Shown: in pieces, positions 28,049-38,358 of the stretch | Layout: every line of letters begins with the position of its first letter | How positions within the stretch are numbered: the stretch's first letter is position 1 | Assembly: GCF_001422885.1 (NCBI RefSeq) | Contig: NZ_LMMZ01000001.1 | Span: 500,565-564,564, forward strand | Origin: Methylobacterium sp. Leaf104 | GTDB taxonomy: Bacteria; Pseudomonadota; Alphaproteobacteria; Rhizobiales; Beijerinckiaceae | Direction: 5' to 3' | DNA: 64,000 nucleotides | Notes under the pieces: generated by a model | Told to the model about the DNA's origin: nothing | Seen by the model: the letters and a program-made list of their open reading frames with translations, nothing else | The model's database searches: none | Translations under genes and position numbers: made by a program

Positions 28049-28258
28049 ATGGTACACGCAATCATCAACCACATCCGCTCCTCCTGGAAGGAGCACGCCT
28101 CGGTCCGCGAGATCGCGAACCTGACCGACCGGCAATTCGCCGATATCGGCGGCGACCGCCTCGACAGCCGCCTCCTCGACAAGGCGCGCCGCCACCGGGT
28201 GCGCGAGACCGGCCAGTTCCACAAGTCGGTGGGTGTGTTCTCCTACCCGACCGCCTAA
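28049..28258 (+). CDS. DUF1127-type small protein
   Basis: 69 aa. The core RSSWKEHASVREIANLTDRQFADIG followed by GDR matches the DUF1127 pattern (..EL..L.DRELRDIGL.R). Arg-rich DUF1127 proteins in Rhizobiales bind RNA or influence phosphate and carbon metabolism; this one is a divergent member. No start has a convincing ribosome site. I took the ATG at 28049 because codon use upstream is atypical; an ATG at 27995 or 27923 is possible. Confidence 0.65.
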   Translation: MVHAIINHIRSSWKEHASVREIANLTDRQFADIGGDRLDSRLLDKARRHRVRETGQFHKSVGVFSYPTA

Positions 28259-28321
28259 GATCATCCGCGTTCGGCGGCCGTCGCAGGGACGGGCGCCGCA
28301 ACGCTGATCGAGGTCCGGCGC

Positions 28322-30382
28322 TTGAGGGCACGCAACCGACGGCCGGGAAGGCCCGTGCGTCTTCTGGCCGGCCTCGCGGCGCTCTGCTTGCCGCTACGGG
28401 CCGCTGCCCCGGCCGCCGAGCCGATCGTCATCACCGTCGATCCGAAGGCGACCACCCTTTCCTCGAAGCCCGCTTCGAAGCGCCCTGTCGGCCATGTCGT
28501 CGTCGTCACCTTGCCGGCGGCCCTGGCCCTGCGCCGGGCCTGGCGCCGATCGGACCCGCGCCAGGCGATCGCGATCGCCCTCGCCCCCGGACTGCACCGC
28601 CTCTCCGAGCCGGTCCGCTTCGGGCCCGAGGATGGCGGCACGGCCGCGGCCCCCCTGGTGGTGCGCGGCAGTCCCGACGGCACCACCCGCCTCGTCGGCT
28701 CCGTCCCCCTCTCGCCCGCGCCCGACGGCATCCCCTCCGACCTGCGCGCCCGCCTGCCGGCCGCCGCGCGCGCGCAGATCCGCGCCTATCGGTTGCCCGC
28801 CGCGGTCGGGATCGATCCCCGCATCCAGGAACCTCGGACCCTCGCGCACCGCGATGCCCGGGTGAACCTCGCCGTGTTCGATAGCGCCGGGGCGCTCTGG
28901 CCGGCGCGCTGGCCGAATGCCGGCTGGGCCAAGGTGGCGGCCGGCAGCGGGGCCGGTGCGGACTTCACCGCGGCCGACGGGCGCATCGAGGGCTGGCGCG
29001 GCGAACCCGACCTCTGGGCCGAGGGCTACTGGCACTGGGACTGGCTGTTCGAGGCTTTCCCGGTCGTCGGCCTGGATTCCGCGGCCAGGCGCCTGACCCT
29101 GGGCGCGCAGCCCTACGAGGGCGTCGCCAAGGGCGCCCGCTACCGGATCGTCCACGCGCTGGGCGAACTCGACGCGCCCGGCGAGTGGTGGCGCGATGCC
29201 GGCTGGGGCGTCCTCCTGGTCTGGCCGCGCGATCCCGCCGGTGCGATCGAGGTGGCGGTCACCGAGACCCTGCTGGCGGTCGAGGGCGCGTCCCATCTGC
29301 GCTTCGAGGGGCTGACCCTCGAACAGGCGCAGGGCGACCTCGTCCGGGTCGCCGATGCGACCGATGTGGTGATGACCGGTACGCGCCTGGGCCGGACCCC
29401 CGGCCGGGCCCTGTCGATCGCGCGCGCGACCGCCAGCGGACTGGCGGCCAGCACCGTCGCCGAGACCGGCATCGGCGCCGTCCTCCTGTCGGGTGGTGAC
29501 CGGGCGACCTTGAGCCCCGCCGGGCTCTTCGCCCGGGATTGCCGGATCCGCGACTACGCCCAACTGGCCCGGACCCAGAGTCCGGCGATCACGGTCGAGG
29601 GCGTCGGGCAGGTCGTGGAGGGCAACTACATCCACGACACCGACGAGTACGCCATCCTGCTGCGGGGCAACGACCATCGGGTCGCCGGGAACGAGATCGC
29701 CCGGGTCCTGTCCGGCTCGACCGATAGCGGCGCCATCTATTCCGGCCGCGACTGGACCGCCCGGGGCACGGTGATCGAACACAATTACCTGCACGACATG
29801 CGCGCCGCGCCGGGCTTCGAGATCAAGGGCGTCTACCTCGACGACATGGCGAGCGGCGTCACGGTGCGCGACAACCTGTTCGTGCGCGTCGACCAGCCGG
29901 TCTTCCTCGGCGGCGGCCGGGACAACCGCGTCGCCGACAACCTGTTCGTGGAGTCGAGCCCGGCGATCCACGTCGATGCCCGCGGCCGGACCTGGGCCAG
30001 CGACGCGATCACCGATCCGCAATCGGAGCTGCGCGCCGCCTACGCGGCGATGCCGGTCGGCTCCAAGCCCTGGCGCGCCCGCTATCCCGGCCTCGCCACG
30101 ATCCTGCGGGACGATCCGGCGGCCGCGCGCAACACCATCGCGGGGAACGTCTTCCTCGGGAGCGAGCCCGTCCGGGTCGGCGACGGCGCCCGCGCCGACG
30201 AGCAGGCCCTCACCGGCAACCGTGGCCCGGACGGCCTGCGCCTGCCCCCCGGCGCCCCCGCGGGCGGCCCGGCGCGCTTCGACACGGTGCTGGACGCCGC
30301 CGGCACCGCGATCCGCACCCGGGACTACGCTCCCCTGGACCGCGACGCGCGCCTGCCGCCACCCTCCGGCAAGCGGCCCTGA
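28322..30382 (+). CDS. secreted right-handed beta-helix protein
   Basis: About 686 aa if the TTG at 28322 is used; a GTG at 28355 opening VRLLAGLAALCLPL is as likely and leaves a clean signal peptide. The centre (about residues 335-560) has repeating short beta-strand coils with N/D ladders, for example GNYIHDTDEYAILLRGNDHRV, VIEHNYLHDM, VRDNLFVRVDQPVFLGG, as in pectate lyase-like and AlgG/mannuronan-epimerase folds. It leads the exopolysaccharide island, so a periplasmic lyase or epimerase acting on the polymer is plausible. Catalytic residues cannot be assigned from sequence. Confidence 0.75.
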   Translation: MRARNRRPGRPVRLLAGLAALCLPLRAAAPAAEPIVITVDPKATTLSSKPASKRPVGHVVVVTLPAALALRRAWRRSDPRQAIAIALAPGLHRLSEPVRFGPEDGGTAAAPLVVRGSPDGTTRLVGSVPLSPAPDGIPSDLRARLPAAARAQIRAYRLPAAVGIDPRIQEPRTLAHRDARVNLAVFDSAGALWPARWPNAGWAKVAAGSGAGADFTAADGRIEGWRGEPDLWAEGYWHWDWLFEAFPVVGLDSAARRLTLGAQPYEGVAKGARYRIVHALGELDAPGEWWRDAGWGVLLVWPRDPAGAIEVAVTETLLAVEGASHLRFEGLTLEQAQGDLVRVADATDVVMTGTRLGRTPGRALSIARATASGLAASTVAETGIGAVLLSGGDRATLSPAGLFARDCRIRDYAQLARTQSPAITVEGVGQVVEGNYIHDTDEYAILLRGNDHRVAGNEIARVLSGSTDSGAIYSGRDWTARGTVIEHNYLHDMRAAPGFEIKGVYLDDMASGVTVRDNLFVRVDQPVFLGGGRDNRVADNLFVESSPAIHVDARGRTWASDAITDPQSELRAAYAAMPVGSKPWRARYPGLATILRDDPAAARNTIAGNVFLGSEPVRVGDGARADEQALTGNRGPDGLRLPPGAPAGGPARFDTVLDAAGTAIRTRDYAPLDRDARLPPPSGKRP

Positions 30383-30716
30383 CCCGCTCGCCCGCCCGCG
30401 GGGCCGCTTCGCCGGGACGGGCATTACGCCTCGTGAATCGGTCCCGTGGGCGGGTCCGTTAGCGTATGTTGAGGCGTGCCGGCGGAGGGCTGGTATCCGA
30501 GGGGCCCGCCACCGGCGAAGAGCGTGACCGCGTTTTGGATGCTTGGCTAAGTATTACCAAGATGATCTGGCCGCCGCCGCCCCGCGGCAGCGGCCCGCTG
30601 CTTCCCTCCCCGACCGACGGATTCTTTGATGGATCAACGCATCCCGGGCTGCTAGGCGCCACGGATCGCGCAGATGTCGGTTGCCGGGCACGCGCCCCGG
30701 CAGGGAAGGGCATGTC
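30383..30716. other. intergenic region upstream of ugd
   Basis: 334 bp. An AT-rich patch at about 30530-30570 contains the inverted repeat CTTGG-N10-CCAAG (30542-30561). This patch is the most likely site of the ugd promoter or an operator, but no convincing -35/-10 pair could be fixed. Confidence 0.35.
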
Positions 30717-32078
30717 ATGCATATCGTGATGGTTGGCTCCGGCTATGTCGGCCTCGTCTCGGGCACCTGCCTGGCGGATTTCGGGCACCAGGTGATCTGC
30801 GTCGACAACGATGCGGGCAAGATCGACCTGCTGAAGGCCGGGCGCATGCCGATCTACGAGCCGGGCCTGGAAGCCCTGGTGGCCGAGAACGTCCGCCACG
30901 GCCGCCTCAGCTTCTCCACCGATCTCGCCGGCGCGGTCGCCGATGCCGACGCGGTGTTCATCGCCGTCGGCACGCCGTCCCGGCGCGGGGACGGCTTCGC
31001 CGACCTGTCCTACGTCCATGCCGCCGCCCGCGAGATCGCGGGCGCGCTCACCGGCTTCACCGTGGTGGTGACGAAGTCCACCGTCCCGGTGGGAACCGGC
31101 GACGAGGTCGAGCGCATCATCCGCGAGACCCGGCCCGAGGCCGACGTGGCGGTGGTGTCGAACCCGGAATTCCTGCGCGAGGGCGCCGCCATCGAGGACT
31201 TCAAGCGGCCCGACCGCATCGTCATCGGGGCCGACAACGCCCGCGGCGCCGCCGTGATGGGCGAGGTCTACCGGCCGCTCTACCTCAACCAGGCGCCGAT
31301 CCTCTACACGGACCGGCGCACCGCGGAACTGACGAAGTACGCCGCCAACGCCTTCCTCGCCACCAAGATCACCTTCATCAACGAGATCGCCGACCTCTGC
31401 GAGCGGGTCGGCGCGAACGTGCAGGAGGTCGCCCGCGGCATCGGCCTCGACAACCGCATCGGGTCGAAGTTCCTGCATGCCGGCCCGGGCTACGGCGGCT
31501 CGTGCTTCCCGAAGGACACAATCGCCCTGGTCAAGACGGCGCAGGATGCCGGCACCCCGATCCGCCTCGTCGAGACGGTGGTCTCGGTCAACGACCAGCG
31601 CAAGCGCGCCATGGCGCGCAAGGTGATCCAGGCCTGCGGCGGCTCGGTGCGGGGCAAGACCATCGCGATCCTCGGCCTGACCTTCAAGCCCAACACCGAC
31701 GACATGCGCGACGCGCCCTCGCTCTCGGTGATCACCGGCCTGCAGGACGGTGGGGCCGTCATCCGCGCCTACGACCCGGAGGGCATGGAGGCCGCCCGCG
31801 CGCTCCTGTCGAACGTGGCCTATGCGGGGGACGCCTACGAATGCGCCGCCGGGGCCGACGCGGTGGTGATCGTCACGGAATGGAACGCCTTCCGGGCCCT
31901 CGACTTCGCCCGGCTGCGTGCGACGATGGCCGCGCCCGTGCTGGTGGACCTGCGCAACGTCTACAAGGCCGAGGATGTGCGTCGGCGGGGCTTCCACTAC
32001 ACCGGCGTCGGCCAGGCCCCGGTCCGGAGCACGCTCCCCGACGCCCACCCCCACGACGACGCCGTGCAACGCGAATAG
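30717..32078 (+). CDS. ugd: UDP-glucose 6-dehydrogenase
   Basis: 453 aa. It oxidises UDP-glucose to UDP-glucuronate with two NAD+. Rossmann motif [11 protein letters not shown] at the start, the linker block [18 protein letters not shown], the active site [12 protein letters not shown] with C263, and C-terminal [25 protein letters not shown] precedes the ATG at 30717, which is favoured over the in-frame ATG at 30681. Next gene, UDP-xylose synthase, starts 14 nt downstream, so both form one pathway unit. Confidence 0.96.
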   Translation: MHIVMVGSGYVGLVSGTCLADFGHQVICVDNDAGKIDLLKAGRMPIYEPGLEALVAENVRHGRLSFSTDLAGAVADADAVFIAVGTPSRRGDGFADLSYVHAAAREIAGALTGFTVVVTKSTVPVGTGDEVERIIRETRPEADVAVVSNPEFLREGAAIEDFKRPDRIVIGADNARGAAVMGEVYRPLYLNQAPILYTDRRTAELTKYAANAFLATKITFINEIADLCERVGANVQEVARGIGLDNRIGSKFLHAGPGYGGSCFPKDTIALVKTAQDAGTPIRLVETVVSVNDQRKRAMARKVIQACGGSVRGKTIAILGLTFKPNTDDMRDAPSLSVITGLQDGGAVIRAYDPEGMEAARALLSNVAYAGDAYECAAGADAVVIVTEWNAFRALDFARLRATMAAPVLVDLRNVYKAEDVRRRGFHYTGVGQAPVRSTLPDAHPHDDAVQRE

Positions 32079-32092
32079 GTTCGGACCAGGGC

Positions 32093-33058
<966 letters not shown>

Positions 33059-33075
33059 CAGGGTGCCCCGGCGGC

Positions 33076-35184
33076 TCAGTCGAGCGCCTCCGCCCCGGTG
33101 AGCACGAGGCCGACGAAGGGGCGCGGGCCGATGGCCGCGAGCGCCCGGTCGAGGGTGGCGTAACGGCTCTGCCCGTGCCGGACGGTGACGAGCACCGCGG
33201 TGACGCGAGGGTCGGCCGCCAGGCGCTCGGCGATGGCGTCGGCGCCGATCAGGCCGACATGGATGACCACGAGGTCGTAGGCGTCCTGCGTGCCCAGGAT
33301 GCTGTCGACGTAGCCGCGCAGGTCGCTGCGCGCGGTCTGGCCGTCCTGCGGGATCAGGGCGAGGCCCGAGCGGTGGCGCACCAGCACGTCCGAGAGGTCG
33401 CCCCGGCCGGGCACCGGGCCGCCGCGACGAGGCGGCAGGCCGACCTCCCGGGTCACGGTGCCGTCGGCGGAGGCGTCGACGAGGAGGACGCGCTCGTTCT
33501 CCTGGGCGGCCGAGGCGGCGTAGTCGAGGGCGAGCATCGAGCGGCCGGCGACGTCGTCGGCGGAGGTGACCACGATGACGTGCGGGCGCTTGGCCGGTAG
33601 GTCGCGGCGCAGGCGGTTGCGCAGCCGCGTGATCGCGACCTCGTAGGGCCCGCTGCCCAGGCGGTCGGTCCCGTTGCGGGCGCCGCGCGGCAGGGTCGGC
33701 AGGAGCCCGAGGACGAGGCGCTGGGTCCGCGTCTCCAGGCGCGTGCGGGAGCGGATGCGCCCGCTGAACTGCTCGGCCATCAGGCTGCCGCCGACGCCGA
33801 GCCCGAGGCCGGCGACGAGGGCGGCGACGAGCACGATGGCGGCGGGCGGACCCTGGCGCCGGGTGGGCGGCAGGGCCGGCGAGATGATGCGCGAGGTCGA
33901 GGTGTCGAGCTGCTGCTGCTCCTGCAATTCGCGGGTGCGCACCAGGAAGGCCTCGTAGACGCCGCGCCGGGCATCGACCTGGCGCTCCAGCTCGCGCAGC
34001 TTCACGAAGCTGTCGCCGACCTTCAGGGCCTCGGCCTTGCGCTTCTCGAGGGCCTGCGAGAGCTCGGTCACGTTGGCCATGCTGGCGCGGTACTCGTTGC
34101 GGATGGCCGCGCCGATGCGCTTCACCTCGGCCTCGAGCTGGTTGCGGGCGCTGCGCACCTGCACGTCGGAGGCGTTCATCGCGGGGTGGCGCTCGCCGAG
34201 GCTGGTGGCCGCATCGGCGCGCTGGCGCTCGGCCTGGGCGAGCTGGCCGCGCAGCTGCCCGATGGTCTGCGACTGCAGCACCTCCTGGATCGAGTCGAGC
34301 TTGGCCGGGTCGCCGCTGGTGGCGCCCTCGATCTGGCGCAGCTTGGCCTGCTGCTCGGCGGCCTTGGCGCGGGCGGCGCCGAGCTGGTCGCTGAGCTGGC
34401 CGAGCTGCTGCTCGCTCACGAGCTGGGTGCGGGTGCCCACGAGGTTGTTCTTGGTGCGGAAGGCCTGGGCCGCGGTCTCGGCCTGCTGGACGCCGTCGCG
34501 CAATTCGCCGAGGCGGCTGTTCAGCCCTTCGCGCGCCCGCCGGATCGCCTCGGAGCGGTTGCCGATCTCGGTGGCGAGGTAGGTCTCGGCGACGCTCTGG
34601 GCGATGCGGGCCGACTTCTCGCGGTCGTTCGACGAGACCGAGACGTCGACGGCGAAGCTGCGCTCGAGGCGCCGGGCCGACATCCGGTCCCGCAGCGCCC
34701 GCAGGGCCGTCAGGGCCGGATCGGCCTCGGGTTCGGCGGCGCGCCCGAGGAGGTGCCCCACCCAGGCGCGGAAGCGGTCGAGGGCGCCGGGCTCGACGAA
34801 GTCCGGATCGGCGGCGAGGCGCTGCGAGGCCACGACCTTGCGCAGGACGTCGTCCGACTGGAGCACCCGGAGCTGGCTGTCGACGAGGAGGAGCGTGGAT
34901 TCGTTGGCCTGGCCCTGCGGGTTGGCCTCGTCCTTGAGCACGGCGAGGCCGCGCGGGTCGATGAGGAGCTGGACCGTCGCGGCGTACTGGGCCGGCAGGG
35001 CGAGGAAGCCCGCCGCCAGGCCCAGGAGGACGAGGATCGGCAGGATCACGCTCAGCCAGCGGCGGCGCAGGATGCGGCCGACCTCGCCCATGTCGAGGAA
35101 CCAGGGCAGGGGCTCGCGCGCGGTCTCCGTGCCGGCACCGAGGTGCTGCAGGATCGCTGGTGGGGCGCGTTCGATGACAGCCAT
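33076..35184 (-). CDS. Wzc/GumC-like exopolysaccharide chain-length protein, degenerate kinase
   Basis: 702 aa. Wzz domain with helices at about 42-66 and 448-468, and long coiled coil between (residues 190-440, for example QLGQLSDQLGAARAKAAEQQ). The cytoplasmic tail has the shape of a BY-kinase, but the Walker A site reads VTSADDVAGRSMLAL with no GKT, and the Walker B region is VLLVDASADG. There is no C-terminal tyrosine cluster. It probably controls polymer length with no ATPase activity. It is downstream of the polymerase gene (152 nt). Confidence 0.85.
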   Translation of the reverse strand: MAVIERAPPAILQHLGAGTETAREPLPWFLDMGEVGRILRRRWLSVILPILVLLGLAAGFLALPAQYAATVQLLIDPRGLAVLKDEANPQGQANESTLLLVDSQLRVLQSDDVLRKVVASQRLAADPDFVEPGALDRFRAWVGHLLGRAAEPEADPALTALRALRDRMSARRLERSFAVDVSVSSNDREKSARIAQSVAETYLATEIGNRSEAIRRAREGLNSRLGELRDGVQQAETAAQAFRTKNNLVGTRTQLVSEQQLGQLSDQLGAARAKAAEQQAKLRQIEGATSGDPAKLDSIQEVLQSQTIGQLRGQLAQAERQRADAATSLGERHPAMNASDVQVRSARNQLEAEVKRIGAAIRNEYRASMANVTELSQALEKRKAEALKVGDSFVKLRELERQVDARRGVYEAFLVRTRELQEQQQLDTSTSRIISPALPPTRRQGPPAAIVLVAALVAGLGLGVGGSLMAEQFSGRIRSRTRLETRTQRLVLGLLPTLPRGARNGTDRLGSGPYEVAITRLRNRLRRDLPAKRPHVIVVTSADDVAGRSMLALDYAASAAQENERVLLVDASADGTVTREVGLPPRRGGPVPGRGDLSDVLVRHRSGLALIPQDGQTARSDLRGYVDSILGTQDAYDLVVIHVGLIGADAIAERLAADPRVTAVLVTVRHGQSRYATLDRALAAIGPRPFVGLVLTGAEALD

Positions 35185-35336
35185 GGACGCTTTCCGTTAC
35201 GCAATCGACGCGGGGCGGGCGCGGTGTCCGCCGTCCCGGATCGGGACGGTGCGGCCCGTCGAGTCCCGCTCCGGTCGGTCGCTCCGGCCGATTCCGGCAC
35301 GTCGCGCGCCGAATCCAGCCTGTTGCCGGTTCCGTT

Positions 35337-36734
35337 TCACGAAATGCGCCACGCGCTCGGGACGCCGGCATCCGGGAAGGGCGCGCTCGGCGCCGGCGCC
35401 GGCGCGGGCGCACGGGGATAGGCCGGCACGCGCCCGTCCGGCGGGAGCTGGACCCGGATGAAGGCCAGGAGGCCGGCCAGGGCCAGCACGTTGACGTTCC
35501 AGTCCTGGAAGATGCCCGGCGTCGTCATGCCGTTGAGCACGAGCATCAGCACACAGGAGGCGACGAAGCGGCGCCCGCCGCGATCGAGCCTCATGCCCCA
35601 GGACAGGGTCGTGAGCAGGACCACCAGGGCGAAGCCGAGGCCGATCAGGCCGGTGCCGGCCCAGGCGCTGAGGAACATGTTGTGCGAGCTCGTGATGAAC
35701 ACGTCCTCGCGCCCCAGGGTCTCGGCCAGGGCCGTGGTCGGGATCAGGAGCTGGATGAAGCGGTCGCCGGCCGAGAAGCCCGATCCGGCGAGGCGGTCCT
35801 GCGTCGCCGCGATGAAGGTCGGCCAGAAGGTCGAGCGCCCGGTGCCGTTGGCGAGCTCGATGGCGGGCTTCTGCAGGATGGTGGCGAGGAGGTCGAGGAG
35901 GGCCGGGAAGGCCGCGAGGTCGAGCATCAGCAGGACGAAGCCCACCGTGGCCGCCAGGGCGCCGGCGATGCCGAGGCGGCGCAGGACGGCGTTGCGCGAG
36001 GACATCAGCAGGGCCGGGCCGACCGCCACCAGGGCGCCGGTGCTGGCCGCCGAGCCGGCGATCACGAAGCCCGCGAGGGCCAGCACGAGGTAGGTCCGCC
36101 GGCGCCGCTCCGGCGGCCGGAAGATCACCAGGAAGCCCAGCATCGCGCAGACGTAGGGCATCATGTTGTTCTTGGCGGCCGAGAACACGATGCCCTGGGC
36201 CAGGCTCTCCAGGATGATCGGCAGCACGGCCACGAGCCAGGCCACGGTGATGATCGCCAGCAGGTCGGCGAAGCGCCGCTCGATGTCGGTCCGGTCGAAG
36301 ATCACGATCGAGGCGTGGTAGAAGACGTACAGCTCCGCGCTCCGGTAGAGCGTGTAGGGCGGCACGATCGACCAGGCGGCGCTCAGGGTGTTCGCGCCGA
36401 TCATCAGCGTGAACGGCAGGTAGGGCATCGCAAAGGGCAGCAGCGCGACGCGCCGGTCCAGGGCGATCTTCATAAACAGGTACAGGCCGGTCAGGCCGGT
36501 GAGCACCAGCGTGATGATGTTCGACGCGCTGAGGCCTTCCTCCAGCACCGCGTTGCCGTCCTCGCGCGGCACCGTGAAGACCAGGGGCATGAAGGCGAAG
36601 GTGCAGACCAGCACCATCGGAAGCAGGAGCCGGGCATCGAGCGGGCGGACCGCCACCGCGAGCCGGCGCCGGAGCACGGGGTAGAGCATCGCGAACCAGG
36701 CCGGGATCGCCAGGACGAGAAACAGGTTCAGCAC
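35337..36734 (-). CDS. O-antigen ligase/Wzy-like polysaccharide polymerase
   Basis: 465 aa with about twelve hydrophobic helices and a large loop containing GNGTGRSTFWPTFI-type sequence (ELANGTGRSTFWPTF) and TSSHNMFLSAWAGTGLIG, the Wzy_C/O-antigen-ligase signature. It would polymerise repeat units in the periplasmic leaflet. The start is GTG at 36734 preceded by GGAGGG with correct spacing; an ATG upstream is out of frame. The proline/alanine-rich tail is unusual but soluble. First gene of a two-gene unit with the Wzc-like protein. Confidence 0.82.
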   Translation of the reverse strand: MLNLFLVLAIPAWFAMLYPVLRRRLAVAVRPLDARLLLPMVLVCTFAFMPLVFTVPREDGNAVLEEGLSASNIITLVLTGLTGLYLFMKIALDRRVALLPFAMPYLPFTLMIGANTLSAAWSIVPPYTLYRSAELYVFYHASIVIFDRTDIERRFADLLAIITVAWLVAVLPIILESLAQGIVFSAAKNNMMPYVCAMLGFLVIFRPPERRRRTYLVLALAGFVIAGSAASTGALVAVGPALLMSSRNAVLRRLGIAGALAATVGFVLLMLDLAAFPALLDLLATILQKPAIELANGTGRSTFWPTFIAATQDRLAGSGFSAGDRFIQLLIPTTALAETLGREDVFITSSHNMFLSAWAGTGLIGLGFALVVLLTTLSWGMRLDRGGRRFVASCVLMLVLNGMTTPGIFQDWNVNVLALAGLLAFIRVQLPPDGRVPAYPRAPAPAPAPSAPFPDAGVPSAWRIS

Positions 36735-37208
36735 GCGTCTCCCTCCCCCATGGCCTGCGGGTCCGACGATGACGACACTTCGGCTGTGAAGCGTTTCACG
36801 GGCGTGAATTGCTCCCGAAACGCGGCCGGACTTCGGCATTATCGTAAATGGCAGCAGAACGGACTCGACGACTCCTGGTGGGCGAAGACGGGTTGCGAGA
36901 AAAGCTTGTGGACGGCGTCTCCCGGGCCGCTCGGCCCGGCACCGGCCTCGGCCCCGGCCCCGGCCTCGCCGAGCCTGTCCGGGCCGCCGGTCCGATCCTG
37001 ACGAAGATGTGAATCCCGTCGATCTGGAGACGAACAAGCCCGCGGTTCTACGGTCGATCGCCTGTATCGTGCTCCGCTATCGAGACGTGGCCCCGCCACG
37101 GGCCCGACTCGGGCAAGTCGCGTGGCGGAGACGTCGCGCGGTGGGTCGGGTCCGGCCCGCGCAGGTCCGTCGTCCCCCGGCGCGCCGCCGACCGTCGAAT
37201 GAGATGCG
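36735..37208. other. divergent intergenic region between polymerase and AraC genes
   Basis: 474 bp between two divergent genes. It contains the half-site cluster at 36786-36808 and AT-rich patches near 36838-36850. Both promoters must lie here, but no confident -35/-10 could be fixed. Confidence 0.45.
36786..36808. promoter_or_regulatory. candidate regulator site, three alternating half-sites
   Basis: GTGAA (36786-36790), TTCAC (36795-36799) and GTGAA (36804-36808), each 9 bp apart, alternating in orientation. It lies about 50 bp upstream of the polymerase GTG start. Such spacing could suit a dimeric regulator; the adjacent AraC-family gene is an obvious candidate, but this is only inferred. 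Confidence 0.4.
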
Positions 37209-38300
37209 ATGTCCGAGACGCCGAATCCGCAAGACCCCGCTTCGCAAGACCCCGCTTCGCAAGACCCCGCTTCGCAAGATCCCGCTTCGGAGGCTTCGGC
37301 TTCCGCGATCCCGTGCGACCGGTTCCGCCTGCCCGCCGATCCGGACCGGCGGGCGGGCACCTGGGAGGCGCATCTGGCGTCGATCTACGCGGTGACGGTC
37401 GCCCGCGACGCCGACCTGTCGGCGGGCATCGGGCTGACGACCTACAATTTCGGCTCCGTGCTGCTCGGCAGCGTCTCGGCGCCGGCCCAGCGCCTGGAGC
37501 GCAACGCCCGCATGATCGCGCGCCAGGGCGTCGACCACATCCTGCTGCAATTCTACACGGTCGGGCAGAGCAAGGTGGAGAATGGGCGCCGGGCCGCCGC
37601 GGTGAAGCCGTGGCAGCTGGTCGTCTTCGACATGGCGCAGCCGGTGGTGACCGAGGCGGAAGCGGTCTGTGCCACCAACATCATGCTGCCCCGCGCGCAC
37701 CTGGCCGACCACATCGCGACCATCGAGGGCCTGCACGGCCAGTCCCTGGATTACGGCGGCACGCCGGTGCGTCGGCTGTTCCACACCTTCCTGTCGGGGC
37801 TCGCCTCCTGTGCCGAGGGCTTGAGCGCCCACGAGGCCCGCCACCTCTCCCTCTCGGCCGCGCATCTCTGCAACGCCTGCTTCCAGCCCGACGAGGGCGC
37901 CGCCCGGGCCTCGGACCGGCTGACCAGCATCGCGATCCGCCGCTTCATCGAGGCGGAGCTGGGCTCGGAGGCGCTGGATGCCCCCGCGATCCTCGCTCGG
38001 TTCGGCTTGTCCCGCTCGAACCTCTATCGCGTGTTCGAGGCCGATGGCGGGGTCGCCGCCTATATCCGCGAGCGGCGCCTGCTGCGTGCGATGCGCCTGC
38101 TGACGGCGCCCGGCGGGAAGCCGCGGGTCTCGGCCGTGGCCTACGCCACCGGCTTCTCCAGCGAGAGCGCGTTCTCCCGCGCGTTCCACCGGCGCTTCGG
38201 CGTCCTGCCGCGGGAGACGGGACTGAGCGCGGCCCTGTCCGGCATGGGCCGCGAGGCGCAGCCGGCCCTGGTCTCTTGGATGAAGGCCCTCGCGGCCTGA
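37209..38300 (+). CDS. AraC-family transcriptional regulator
   Basis: 363 aa. The C-terminal 100 residues hold the two AraC helix-turn-helix motifs (FGLSRSNLYRVFEADGGV and AVAYATGFSSESAFSRAFHRRF). The N-terminal part resembles AraC_binding_2-type sensors. The N-terminus is odd: four copies of Q-D-P-A-S from a 15-bp tandem repeat, probably a disordered tail. It is divergent from the polymerase gene and lies inside the exopolysaccharide island, so regulation of that island is plausible. Effector unknown. Confidence 0.88.
   Translation: MSETPNPQDPASQDPASQDPASQDPASEASASAIPCDRFRLPADPDRRAGTWEAHLASIYAVTVARDADLSAGIGLTTYNFGSVLLGSVSAPAQRLERNARMIARQGVDHILLQFYTVGQSKVENGRRAAAVKPWQLVVFDMAQPVVTEAEAVCATNIMLPRAHLADHIATIEGLHGQSLDYGGTPVRRLFHTFLSGLASCAEGLSAHEARHLSLSAAHLCNACFQPDEGAARASDRLTSIAIRRFIEAELGSEALDAPAILARFGLSRSNLYRVFEADGGVAAYIRERRLLRAMRLLTAPGGKPRVSAVAYATGFSSESAFSRAFHRRFGVLPRETGLSAALSGMGREAQPALVSWMKALAA
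37230..37289 (+). repeat. four tandem 15-bp repeats in the AraC gene
   Basis: CAAGACCCCGCTTCG repeated four times (37230, 37245, 37260, 37275; the last copy has one T-for-C change). The unit is a multiple of three, so copy-number change would preserve the frame. It encodes QDPAS repeats near the N-terminus. Confidence 0.95.
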
Positions 38301-38358
38301 CCCCGACGGCCGAGGACGCCCGGCGCCCGACTGACGCCCGGCGCCCGGATCCGGCGGT

